Below, one piece after another: positions 41,111 to 48,208 of a stretch of DNA of 48,208 bases. The DNA comes from Caldithrix sp. GTDB lineage: Bacteria > Zhuqueibacterota > Zhuqueibacteria > Thermofontimicrobiales > Sulfurfontimicrobiaceae. Made by a program: the position numbers and the translations under genes. Position 1 is the stretch's first letter. Each line of letters opens with the position of its first letter. The notes beneath the pieces were generated by a model. The model saw only the letters and a list, made by a program, of their open reading frames with translations, ran no database searches and was not told the DNA's origin. The DNA lies in assembly GCA_020722815.1 (NCBI GenBank), contig DYKB01000056.1, forward strand, positions 1-48,208, in the 5' to 3' direction.

Positions 41111-41138
41111 ATATAATCTTTCTCTTTCAATTTGTCAA
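41110..41138 (-). promoter_or_regulatory. Promoter of the tetR-efflux operon
   Basis: On the minus strand TTGACA (41133-41138) and TATATA (41110-41115) are separated by 17 bases. The predicted start near 41103 lies next to the repeated operator. Confidence 0.75.
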
Positions 41139-41464
41139 GAAAAATTTTTAACTTTTTTGAAATTTTGGGGAGGATGTGTTGGTTGTTTTAAAAGTAAAAG
41201 GAATATTAATTTTGTTTAAAACGCGATGAAGCGAAATTTTAATGCGATTGGGTGTATTTGATTCGACTTTCTAAAATGCCTGTCTCAAAAAGAACCACCT
41301 GATAGATAAGTGGCAGGCAGGGGAAAAAATAATTATTATTAAATTAATAAAAATCAATAGGTTATATTTTTAAAAAGTACGGTATACTTTTTGTAAGGAA
41401 AAAGAAACTTATTTAATTTTTTAGCGAAGAGAGAAAATTTTAATGGGAATATGGAGTCCTCCCG
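41139..41464. other. Intergenic region between tetR and mglA-like genes
   Basis: AT-rich, no supportable gene. A nested hairpin (TGCCTG at 41277-41282 with CAGGCA at 41314-41319, inner CCAC/GTGG) lies in the middle. A TATACT (41383-41388) could be the -10 of the plus-strand GTPase gene, but no good -35 was found. GGAG at 41453-41456 is the ribosome site of that gene. Confidence 0.4.
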
Positions 41465-42043
41465 ATGTTAATAAAACGACCAAAAGATGAAATCATGATA
41501 AAAATAGCTTATTTTGGTCCTGGAATGAGCGGTAAAACTACCAATTTAGAAAAAATTCAAGAAATTGTTGGAAAAGATTATGCCAGTGAGCTTACCAGCA
41601 TCCGTACTCAAAATCACCGCACGCTTTTTTTTGATTATATGCAATTAAAAATCGGACCAGTCTATGGGATAAATCCAGTGATCAATCTTTATACTGTTGC
41701 TGGCCAGGATTTCTATCATACGACACAGGAAATTATTCTGGCAGGGGTCGATGGATTGGTTTTTGTTGCTGATTCACAACCAGATCGAATGATGGATAAC
41801 GTTCTGTCATTTAATCAATTAAAACGTTGTTTGAATAGTGCAAAATTAGACTGGATGAAAATATCAACTGTTTTACAATGTAACAAACAGGATCTGGAAA
41901 CCGCGTTGGAGCCTGAAGCGATTCAAGACCGATTAGGGGCTGAAAAGTTGCGTTATCTCCCTGCTGCGGCGATTCATGGAATTGGTGTCATTGAAACATT
42001 GCGGGAAGTTTTATTGATGGTAATTTCTGCGAATGTGAAATAG
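41465..42043 (+). CDS. MglA-like small GTPase
   Basis: A 192-residue Ras-like GTPase of the bacterial MglA/Arf-like type, which sets cell polarity and controls motility or surface structures in several phyla. Motifs: P-loop GPGMSGKTT (about 18-26), a switch region with RTLFFDYMQL, G3-like TVAGQDFYHTT (about 79-89) and G4-like CNKQDLE. The TVAGQ form at switch II is typical of MglA. The start has GGAG 8 bp ahead. It pairs with a Roadblock protein 73 bp downstream, as MglA pairs with its activator MglB. Confidence 0.92.
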   Translation: MLIKRPKDEIMIKIAYFGPGMSGKTTNLEKIQEIVGKDYASELTSIRTQNHRTLFFDYMQLKIGPVYGINPVINLYTVAGQDFYHTTQEIILAGVDGLVFVADSQPDRMMDNVLSFNQLKRCLNSAKLDWMKISTVLQCNKQDLETALEPEAIQDRLGAEKLRYLPAAAIHGIGVIETLREVLLMVISANVK

Positions 42044-42116
42044 TCATTTATGGGTAATTCAAAAATGTAATGATGTTTAATATTTTTATGAGTTTTACAG
42101 ACAAGAGGGGGATTTT

Positions 42117-42665
42117 ATGAACAATAATTTTGTATTAAATTCTGAATTAATGTCCAAAATCAATCAGATTATCAATGAGATAAAAAGTGCTGCTGAAATC
42201 GACTGCGTCATTTTGACTGATCAAATTGGTCAATTAATTGCCTGGTATAAACGGAATGAGGCGATTCCGGTTGAAAATCTGGCGGCCCTGATGGGAGGGT
42301 ATGTTGGCGCTGTTGAAAAAATAGCAACTGGAATTCAGGAAAAGGACGGATTTGAATTCAATTTGCATGAAGGCAGAAATTTTGCCATTATCATCACGCC
42401 AATTTCTAACACTTTTTTGCTTGGAATTAGCTATCATCGTTCGATTGCGACAGGCAAAATTCGGATGTTAACGCTACAGGTAGCGACGGACCTGGAAAAA
42501 TTGGCAGATGCTTATAATGAACAAAATTCGATAGAAAAATCGTTGCATTTGAAAAAAAATTTTTCAGATAAATTTACAAAACAGTTTGATAAAATGATTA
42601 CCAAAAAGAAAGTTGAACAGTATCAAATTGATCTCGCCAGACCCACCCCAATCAAATCTGCTTAA
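42117..42665 (+). CDS. Roadblock/LC7 domain protein (MglB-like partner)
   Basis: The 182-residue protein has an N-terminal Roadblock/LC7 fold (about 8-115): CVILTDQIGQLIAWYKRN, AALMGGYVGAVEKIATGIQ and FAIIITPISNTFLLGISYHR. A basic, lysine-rich C-terminal tail follows. Proteins of this fold act as GTPase-activating or scaffold partners of MglA. The ribosome site AGAGGGGG sits just ahead of the ATG. The tail makes it longer than the simplest MglB proteins. Confidence 0.88.
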   Translation: MNNNFVLNSELMSKINQIINEIKSAAEIDCVILTDQIGQLIAWYKRNEAIPVENLAALMGGYVGAVEKIATGIQEKDGFEFNLHEGRNFAIIITPISNTFLLGISYHRSIATGKIRMLTLQVATDLEKLADAYNEQNSIEKSLHLKKNFSDKFTKQFDKMITKKKVEQYQIDLARPTPIKSA

Positions 42666-42691
42666 TTAAATCGTTCTATCTTTTTGAAATC

Positions 42692-44224
42692 CTATCGAAA
42701 AATAATAAAAAATGTTAAAACCAGTAAAATAACCAATATTCCCGGGATGAAAATACTTAATTCGATTTTAGTACTATAATTTTGTTTAACGGGCAGATTA
42801 ATCGGTTCTTTCAATGGTTTTAATAAAGTTATTCCCAGCATAATTAAATTCAGAATCGCAAAAGTCCACAGCATCCGATGCAGGTAGGGAACACTTGCAT
42901 AAAGCCAATGAAAAAAACCATAAATGGGTGCACTCAATAAGAGAGCTGCTTCGCCTGCCAGAGCTGGTGCACGTTTGAAGATGAATCCAAAAATAAAGAC
43001 CGCGACGATACCCGGAGAAAGGTATCCCTGGAATTCCTGAATGAAGCTGAAAACGCCCTTAAAACGCGGATCGATCAAAAAAGGTGCTAAAATGCAGCCG
43101 ATAACTAGAAAGACCAATGTCATGATCCGGCCAATTTTTACCTGACGATGTGGTGATGATTTGGGATTGAGATAGCGCGCATACAAGTCGATGGTGAAGA
43201 TAGTTGAAGCTGAATTGAGCATTGAAGCCAGCGAGCTAATAACGGCGCCGGAAATCGCCGCGAAAATAAATCCCCGCAAGCCAATCGGGATGAGATTACG
43301 GATCAGCATGGGATATGCCTGGTCGGTTCCGGTCAACTGGTCAGCATAAAGTTGATGTGAAATAATTCCCGGCATGACGATCGCAAATGGAACCAACAAC
43401 CAAAGGGCTGCGGCGAAAATGATTCCGTACTGTCCCTGACGCAAATTTTTGGCAGCCAGGGTTCTTTGAACGATAAATTGATTCAGCCCTGTATAATACA
43501 GATTGGGAATCCACATTCCGCCAATAAGTACCGCCCAGGGTAATTCCGGATGATCGAGGGGCAGGATCATGTGAAGTCGTTCGGCGTTATGACTCACAAA
43601 AGAAGACCAGCCATTGACGGCATGGAGGCCAATAAAAAAGGTAATTAATCCCCCGATTAGGAGGGCGCCACCCTGTACCAGGTCGGCCCAGGCCACTGAG
43701 GATAACCCCCCCCAGGTCGTATAGATAGCTGCAATGAAGGCAATCCCCCAGATACCATAATGGAGCGGAATTCCAAAAATTGTTTGGAGAGTCAAACCGC
43801 CCGAATATAATACGGCAACAATGGTGACACAGGCGTAAATGATAACTGTTGCGAACGACATTAAAGCACGCGTCAAAGGGCTGTAGCGATATTCCAGATA
43901 TTCTGGCATGGTATAAATGCCGGCCCGTAGAAAACGCGGGAGAAAAAAGAATGCCACCAGAATAATGGCAATCGCCCCAATCAATTGCCAACCACTCACG
44001 GCCAATCCGATATTGCCCGCACTTTGACCGGCCATTCCAACAAATTGTTCAGTTGAAATATTGGCAGCGACAATCGATACCCCGATGATCCACCAGGGGA
44101 GATTGCGTCCTGCTAAAAAGTAGCCTTCACTGCTTTCATCTTGACGTCGTTTCCATAAACCGAGCGAAATGACGACCATGAAGAAGAGAATAAAAATGAT
44201 AATATCAACAGCCTGTAGCGTCAT
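42692..44224 (-). CDS. Sodium:solute symporter (SSS family)
   Basis: An inner-membrane sodium-coupled importer with about 13 helices over 510 residues. Family features are RNLPWWIIGVSIVAANISTE near residue 40, the AISGAVISSLASMLNSASTI segment with conserved serines of the sodium site (about 325-345), and the helix TLVFLVIGCILAPFLI. It resembles the sugar or inositol branch (SGLT-like), but the substrate cannot be set from sequence. AAGGA precedes the ATG. It converges with the Roadblock gene, leaving 26 bp between stops. Confidence 0.92.
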   Translation of the reverse strand: MTLQAVDIIIFILFFMVVISLGLWKRRQDESSEGYFLAGRNLPWWIIGVSIVAANISTEQFVGMAGQSAGNIGLAVSGWQLIGAIAIILVAFFFLPRFLRAGIYTMPEYLEYRYSPLTRALMSFATVIIYACVTIVAVLYSGGLTLQTIFGIPLHYGIWGIAFIAAIYTTWGGLSSVAWADLVQGGALLIGGLITFFIGLHAVNGWSSFVSHNAERLHMILPLDHPELPWAVLIGGMWIPNLYYTGLNQFIVQRTLAAKNLRQGQYGIIFAAALWLLVPFAIVMPGIISHQLYADQLTGTDQAYPMLIRNLIPIGLRGFIFAAISGAVISSLASMLNSASTIFTIDLYARYLNPKSSPHRQVKIGRIMTLVFLVIGCILAPFLIDPRFKGVFSFIQEFQGYLSPGIVAVFIFGFIFKRAPALAGEAALLLSAPIYGFFHWLYASVPYLHRMLWTFAILNLIMLGITLLKPLKEPINLPVKQNYSTKIELSIFIPGILVILLVLTFFIIFR

Positions 44225-44338
44225 TGGTCTTTTTCCTTTTTCATACTTGTTCTGATTCAGGGTTTATTCGAGAAAACAGGAAAATTATTTTGTGTAATAA
44301 AAAGAGGCGCTTTCATCAAGCCCCGATCAAAATTATAT

Positions 44339-45346
44339 TTATTCTGTAAAATAATAAATTCGGGTCAGCCATTTTGAGCTATCTGGTTCACTTGCCGGAT
44401 CAGTAACATATTCTTCCATTACCGGCGCTTTTTGTTTTAATCCATTTTTCGCGAAATAGACATCAAAAGCAAAATGGGCATTTTCGATTTTTTCATAAGA
44501 ACCATAATAATCAATAAGATAAGACTTCGTTGCCGGGAGTTGAATTGTGGTTATATCGCCAACTTTTTTGCCCGTGGGAATTGGAATAGCTGCTGCCATA
44601 TCAAAAACATTCATGGTTTCATCCCAGGAATAATACAGCCCCACAGGCGCACCGGTCATGGTCACTTTTGCCTTGCCCATCGCCTCCATAATTTTTCCGT
44701 ATGATTGGGTGAAAAACTCCTGAATTTTTTCGGTGGGGACCTGCTGTTGAATCACGGCATAGTTATGGGCTGGAAAATCAATCTGTTGAATTTGAAATTT
44801 ATTGATTTCAGCCATCTGTTCATTCACGCGCTGTTTTAAAAGTGCCAGCCCTTTTTCAAAATCGCCACCAACCATTTTATCGATATTCATGATCCAGTTA
44901 ATGATACTCCCAAAGAACTTCTCTTTTCCAAACATGCCCCAGGTGACTTTCGTACCCGCTGTTTCTGGTGCCAGCCGCATATAGCCATCGGCTTCGCTTT
45001 CCCAGGGCTTAATAAATTGAAGATGATAAGCGATTTCTTCATTGGATTTGATTCCTGTATTTGTCATTATTCCTTCGCCAACATCTTTTCCGGTCCATTT
45101 ATAAAATGAACCTTTTGTCCCATCGACCCCTTCGTAAGTTACTTTCATGGTGGAATCTATATTTGCCCAGGGCGACCAGGGCTGCCAATTTTTCCAGAAT
45201 TGAACATGGCGAAAAACGATGAGTTGTGGGGCGTCAATAGTGATAGAACGTTCCACGACATATTCTCTTGGGGCAAATAAACCGAGAACTAATATAATTA
45301 AAATAAGAACAAGTAGGATAATTCCAATTATTTTAAGGGCTTTCAT
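44339..45346 (-). CDS. Membrane-anchored SRPBCC and GyrI-like ligand-binding fusion
   Basis: The roughly 335-residue protein starts with one membrane helix (IIGIILLVLILIILVLGLFA). An SRPBCC (START/Bet v1-like) domain follows (about 30-165, VVERSITIDAPQLIVFRHVQ; VTWGMFGKEKFFGSIINWIM). A GyrI/AraC-effector-binding domain forms the rest (about 190-335, IQQIDFPAHNYAVIQQQVPT; SYLIDYYGSYEKIENAHFAF). Both bind small hydrophobic molecules. I use the ATG at 45346 behind GGGAGC; the ATG at 45364 lies ahead of that site. No enzyme motif is seen. It could be a ligand sensor or carrier at the membrane. Confidence 0.85.
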   Translation of the reverse strand: MKALKIIGIILLVLILIILVLGLFAPREYVVERSITIDAPQLIVFRHVQFWKNWQPWSPWANIDSTMKVTYEGVDGTKGSFYKWTGKDVGEGIMTNTGIKSNEEIAYHLQFIKPWESEADGYMRLAPETAGTKVTWGMFGKEKFFGSIINWIMNIDKMVGGDFEKGLALLKQRVNEQMAEINKFQIQQIDFPAHNYAVIQQQVPTEKIQEFFTQSYGKIMEAMGKAKVTMTGAPVGLYYSWDETMNVFDMAAAIPIPTGKKVGDITTIQLPATKSYLIDYYGSYEKIENAHFAFDVYFAKNGLKQKAPVMEEYVTDPASEPDSSKWLTRIYYFTE

Positions 45347-45452
45347 AAGAGCTCCCGAAATCATATATTCTGAAAAATAGATAAAATTGAATTAAAAAAT
45401 GACGGATTAAAAATTATCATTAATTTTTATAAAAATCAAGAGGTTTATGGGG

Positions 45453-45516
45453 AATGCTGAATGAAGAATGCTGAATGTTGAATGAACAGGAGCGTTTGTT
45501 TTCAACATTCAGCATT
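45453..45516. repeat. GAATGCTGAATG-type intergenic repeat with perfect inverted arm
   Basis: AATGCTGAATGTTGAA (45467-45482) is matched exactly by TTCAACATTCAGCATT (45501-45516) around an 18-base loop. A direct copy of AATGCTGAATG occurs just before at 45453-45463. It lies between the ABC permease stop and the SRPBCC gene. Confidence 0.8.
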
Positions 45517-45525
45517 TTATGGTTA

Positions 45526-46827
45526 TCAATAGCGAATCCATTTGATGGCTTCGACCAGCGAGGCTTTTTTGCCGTACATGAGGATACCAATCCGATAAAT
45601 TTTTGCGGAAAGGTATACCATCAGAATGGTCGAGAAAGTCATGGTAAAAATGGACAAAATCGCGCCGGATGGTAAGAGGGGATCAGAAACAGCAATTCGG
45701 GCAAACATGACCAACGGGGTCACAAAAGGAATCAATGAAATCCAGAATGCCGATGTCGTATCCGGTGTTTTAATGACGGTGAACATGATGAAATAGCCGA
45801 TGAGAATCACAAAAATCAGCGGTAATTGAAATTGTTGACCCTCATCTTCGGTGTTGACCATGGCACCAATCGCGGCATACATTGCTGCGAAAAAGAAAAA
45901 TCCCAGGAAAAAGAAGATTAGCATAAAACCAAAAACCGACCATGAAAATTGAATCTGCTGCAGTTCGCTGATAAAGTCCGGCGAAACGCCACCAAAGGCC
46001 GCAAAAATACCCGCGCTATAAACCACAGCAACCAAAATCATAAGCCCGATGACGGCTAACTGGGTTAAACCCAGGCCACAAATTCCAATGATTTTCCCCA
46101 TCATAAGTTCAAATGGACTAACTGAAGAGAGAATCATCTCGGTGATACGCTGGCTCTTTTCCTCAATCACGCTCCGCATGACCATCTGGCCATAACCCAT
46201 TATCATTAAGAGGATTAAGTATGCCAAAATATAGGTCAGGACAAAGCTGGAAACGATGCCTTTTTTAACTTCACCAGTTTGTGTTACCTGTTGGCTGACC
46301 AGTTCGACCCGGCCGCGATTCATTTCGTTGCGAATATCTTCAGCCGTAAATCCTTTTCGCTCCAGCCTTTTATTGGTAACGATTCGTGACAGCGCCTTTT
46401 CGAAATCACTCTGCTCCTCAAAGTTGGAAACATTCCGGGCGGAATAGCGAACTTTGGCAGAATCGAGCACGTTTTCCGGAATTATCAAATAGCCATCGGC
46501 TTTTTTATTTCGGATTTCATCCTGAAAATTTTTAATGATTGCGTCCAGACTGTCAGGCGTTACTTTTACTTCGGTAAACTGATATTCAGGCGTCCCGTCA
46601 CTCAGCTTGCCATCAAGACTTTTCGCAAATTCCGGATAAATTTGATTGGTCCAGTCGATCACATAATAAACGCGGGTAGTTGGCTGGAGCAATTTTCCAA
46701 AAATAAAAACACCACCAAAAATAAAAACTAAAAGCAAAGGGAAGATAAGCGTTCCAATAATAAAACCTTTGGTTTTAAACCGAGTCATATATTCCCGGCC
46801 AATGACAGCAAAAATTTTTCGACTCAT
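45526..46827 (-). CDS. ABC-2 permease (NatB/YhaP-like)
   Basis: Membrane subunit of an ABC exporter, 433 residues. An N-terminal helix (about 22-45) precedes a periplasmic domain (about 50-170, YVIDWTNQIYPEFAKSLDGK). Six further helices follow, with the conserved segment SVIEEKSQRITEMILSSVSP (about 226-245). The start overlaps the ATPase stop by four bases (46824-46827) behind GGAGG, so both subunits are coupled. NatAB homologues export sodium or unidentified compounds; the substrate here is unknown. Confidence 0.92.
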   Translation of the reverse strand: MSRKIFAVIGREYMTRFKTKGFIIGTLIFPLLLVFIFGGVFIFGKLLQPTTRVYYVIDWTNQIYPEFAKSLDGKLSDGTPEYQFTEVKVTPDSLDAIIKNFQDEIRNKKADGYLIIPENVLDSAKVRYSARNVSNFEEQSDFEKALSRIVTNKRLERKGFTAEDIRNEMNRGRVELVSQQVTQTGEVKKGIVSSFVLTYILAYLILLMIMGYGQMVMRSVIEEKSQRITEMILSSVSPFELMMGKIIGICGLGLTQLAVIGLMILVAVVYSAGIFAAFGGVSPDFISELQQIQFSWSVFGFMLIFFFLGFFFFAAMYAAIGAMVNTEDEGQQFQLPLIFVILIGYFIMFTVIKTPDTTSAFWISLIPFVTPLVMFARIAVSDPLLPSGAILSIFTMTFSTILMVYLSAKIYRIGILMYGKKASLVEAIKWIRY

Positions 46828-47738
46828 TCCTGAACTCCTCCCTTTGATCGATTTATCGTTTCAATAAAAATTTCATTCAATGATGGTTCTTTGATTTCAA
46901 ATTTACGAATTCGGGCAACTTTCATGGCTTCACTCAGCAATTTTTGTGAATCGCCGTTTTCATTGAGCTGAATTTCCACGTAACCACCATAATTATTATA
47001 TTTTTTAATTTCTGAGGATGTTTCTAAAAATGAGTCATTTCCATCATATTCAATATGGATATTCAGTCGACCGTAACTCTGCTTGATTTGCCCCAGATTA
47101 CCCGCCAGGACTTGCTTTCCCTTATCAATCAGAAAAATTTCTTCGCATAGTTTTTCCGCACTTTCCATTTGGTGGGTTGAAAAGATGATCGATGTTCCGG
47201 TCTCTTTCATTTCGAGCATAATATCTTTTACAATATTGGTATTAATCGGATCGAGCCCACCGAATGGTTCATCCAAAATCAGCAGTTTGGGATCATGCAG
47301 AATTGTTCCGATAAATTGTACTTTCTGCTGCATCCCTTTCGAGAGCTCTTCCAGCTTCTTCGTTTTCCATTCTTTTATTTCAAGTCGCTCAAGCCAATAA
47401 TCAATTTTTTTCATGGCCGCCGATCTTGACATTGATTTTAATTTTCCTAAAAATATTAAAAGCTCGCCAACTTTCATCTTCCGATAAAGGCCGCGTTCTT
47501 CCGGCAGATAGCCAATGTGATCGGTGGCGCTATTTGAATTTTTATGCCCCAGAATGCGAATTTCACCTGAATCCGGAACAATGATATTCATAATCATCCG
47601 AATTGTCGTGGTTTTACCAGCCCCATTGGGTCCCAAAAGTCCCCAAATAGTTCCTTCTTCTAAAGCAAACGAAATTTCATCCACCGCTTTGAAATTTCCA
47701 AATGCTTTATTAATTTTATTGACCTCCAGTACTTTCAT
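46824..47738 (-). CDS. ABC transporter ATPase (NatA/YhaQ-like)
   Basis: A 304-residue nucleotide-binding subunit with Walker A GPNGAGKTTT (about 36-45), signature LSKGMQQK (about 137-144), Walker B LLILDEPFGGLDP and H-switch FSTHQMESAEKL. The SKGMQQK signature and the C-terminal extension of about 85 residues ending in SLNEIFIE are typical of the NatA/YhaQ group. A GAGG ribosome site precedes the ATG. It is cotranscribed with the permease that overlaps its stop. Confidence 0.94.
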   Translation of the reverse strand: MKVLEVNKINKAFGNFKAVDEISFALEEGTIWGLLGPNGAGKTTTIRMIMNIIVPDSGEIRILGHKNSNSATDHIGYLPEERGLYRKMKVGELLIFLGKLKSMSRSAAMKKIDYWLERLEIKEWKTKKLEELSKGMQQKVQFIGTILHDPKLLILDEPFGGLDPINTNIVKDIMLEMKETGTSIIFSTHQMESAEKLCEEIFLIDKGKQVLAGNLGQIKQSYGRLNIHIEYDGNDSFLETSSEIKKYNNYGGYVEIQLNENGDSQKLLSEAMKVARIRKFEIKEPSLNEIFIETINRSKGGVQE

Positions 47739-47855
47739 TCAGACCTCATAATTTAGTTAGTTGATTGAAATGTATATTGTTAAGGAGAATTACATTGTCG
47801 ATAATATAGCCTTCATCTAGAAGACGTCAAATTATTATTTTTAATCCTCACTTTT

Positions 47856-48208
47856 TCATTCCAAATAGGCTTTTCGACGATTAAACGATAAAATCGTAAT
47901 CCCTGAAAAGACGACAATGATGAAAATAAATTGAACGATGCCTGTAAATCCTTGAAAAAATTGGTGATAAACTAAATAATCAATTGTTGAAAATATTGTA
48001 TGAGAGGTTGAACCAGTTTGTTTAATCTGTTTAATTGCAATGAGTGTTAATAAATTTACTCCCAGACCAAGGAGAAAAATACCGATTAAAATCCGCTGAA
48101 CATTTCCCCCTAATTTACGAAAAAAAACGAATAATAAATCGCGGCTGATGAAATAGTAACCGATCACAGGGAATAGGATCAAATTTGTTGTGTCGCCGGT
48201 TTTACTGA
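47856..48208 (-). CDS. Partial membrane protein, cut by the window edge
   Basis: An open frame of at least 117 residues runs past the right end of the window, so the true start is missing. A TTG within it at 48182 is not a convincing start. Three hydrophobic segments are visible: LILFPVIGYYF, ILIGIFLLGLGVNLLTLIAI and GIVQFIFIIVVFSGITILSF. The C terminus is basic (NRRKAYLE). I do not recognise the family. The first 54 bases inside the window belong to the inverted repeat shared with 111-164. Confidence 0.5.
   Translation of the reverse strand, partial: SKTGDTTNLILFPVIGYYFISRDLLFVFFRKLGGNVQRILIGIFLLGLGVNLLTLIAIKQIKQTGSTSHTIFSTIDYLVYHQFFQGFTGIVQFIFIIVVFSGITILSFNRRKAYLE
48155..48208 (-). repeat. 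Terminal inverted repeat copy, right end
   Basis: Reverse complement of 111-164, identical at 51 of 54 positions. It forms the outermost part of the truncated membrane-protein frame. The match reaches the last base of the window, so the repeat may continue outside. Confidence 0.8.

Overview
The window looks like chromosomal DNA from a Gram-negative, probably anaerobic or facultative bacterium of low to moderate GC. The evidence is a TolC-type outer-membrane efflux channel, a lipocalin, a TonB-like energy-transducer domain, a beta-barrel-like secreted protein, an indolepyruvate:ferredoxin oxidoreductase, butyrate kinase and an MglA/Roadblock pair. This mix fits uncultured FCB-group lineages (Calditrichota/KSB1-like), but that placement is inference; no rRNA or long marker gene is present. 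No phage, plasmid, transposase or CRISPR array was seen. The two ends of the window carry near-identical 54-bp sequences in inverted orientation, so the window may be a whole contig that stopped at a repeat.

Layout. 1-8.6 kb is almost all minus strand: a glycolytic/secretion unit gap-tpiA-secG-tRNA-Leu(GAG) behind a consensus promoter, followed by a TPR protein; an outer-membrane protein with comF; smpB; a DUF2752 membrane protein with an NHL-repeat lipoprotein-like protein; and a plus-strand tRNA-Leu(CAG). 8.9-21.3 kb is plus strand: a small coiled-coil protein, a GlcD-type FAD oxidase with glycerate kinase, a PEGA/TonB protein, a four-gene partner-switching set (STAS antagonist, RsbW-like kinase, GAF-GAF-PP2C phosphatase, REC-PP2C phosphatase), butyrate kinase and iorA. 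21.5-33.5 kb is minus strand: a TPR/DUF2271 locus split by one in-frame TAA, a TIM-barrel/SUMF1 fusion with a YdjC/ChbG-type deacetylase, a hemerythrin-PAS protein (DUF438) with a DUF1858/DUF2249 partner behind an FNR/DNR-like box, a lipocalin, a DHH phosphoesterase and a TIR-GAF-EAL fusion.

34-41 kb is a seven-gene drug-efflux operon (TetR, TolC, HlyD, two ABC ATPases, two ABC-2 permeases) organised like E. coli cecR-ybhGFSR, with a near-consensus promoter and a repeated operator in front of tetR. 41.4-42.7 kb (plus) holds an MglA-like GTPase and a Roadblock protein. 42.7 kb to the end (minus) holds a sodium:solute symporter, an SRPBCC-GyrI fusion, a NatAB-like ABC pair and a truncated membrane protein.

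The most unusual items are the TIR-GAF-EAL protein with an apparently intact c-di-GMP phosphodiesterase site, the TPR/DUF2271 gene broken by one stop codon, the FNR-like box placed at about -41 of the hemerythrin gene, and the complementary loss of ABC motifs in the two efflux ATPases. All coordinates and motifs were read by eye from the sequence; family assignments are from recognition, not from database searches.
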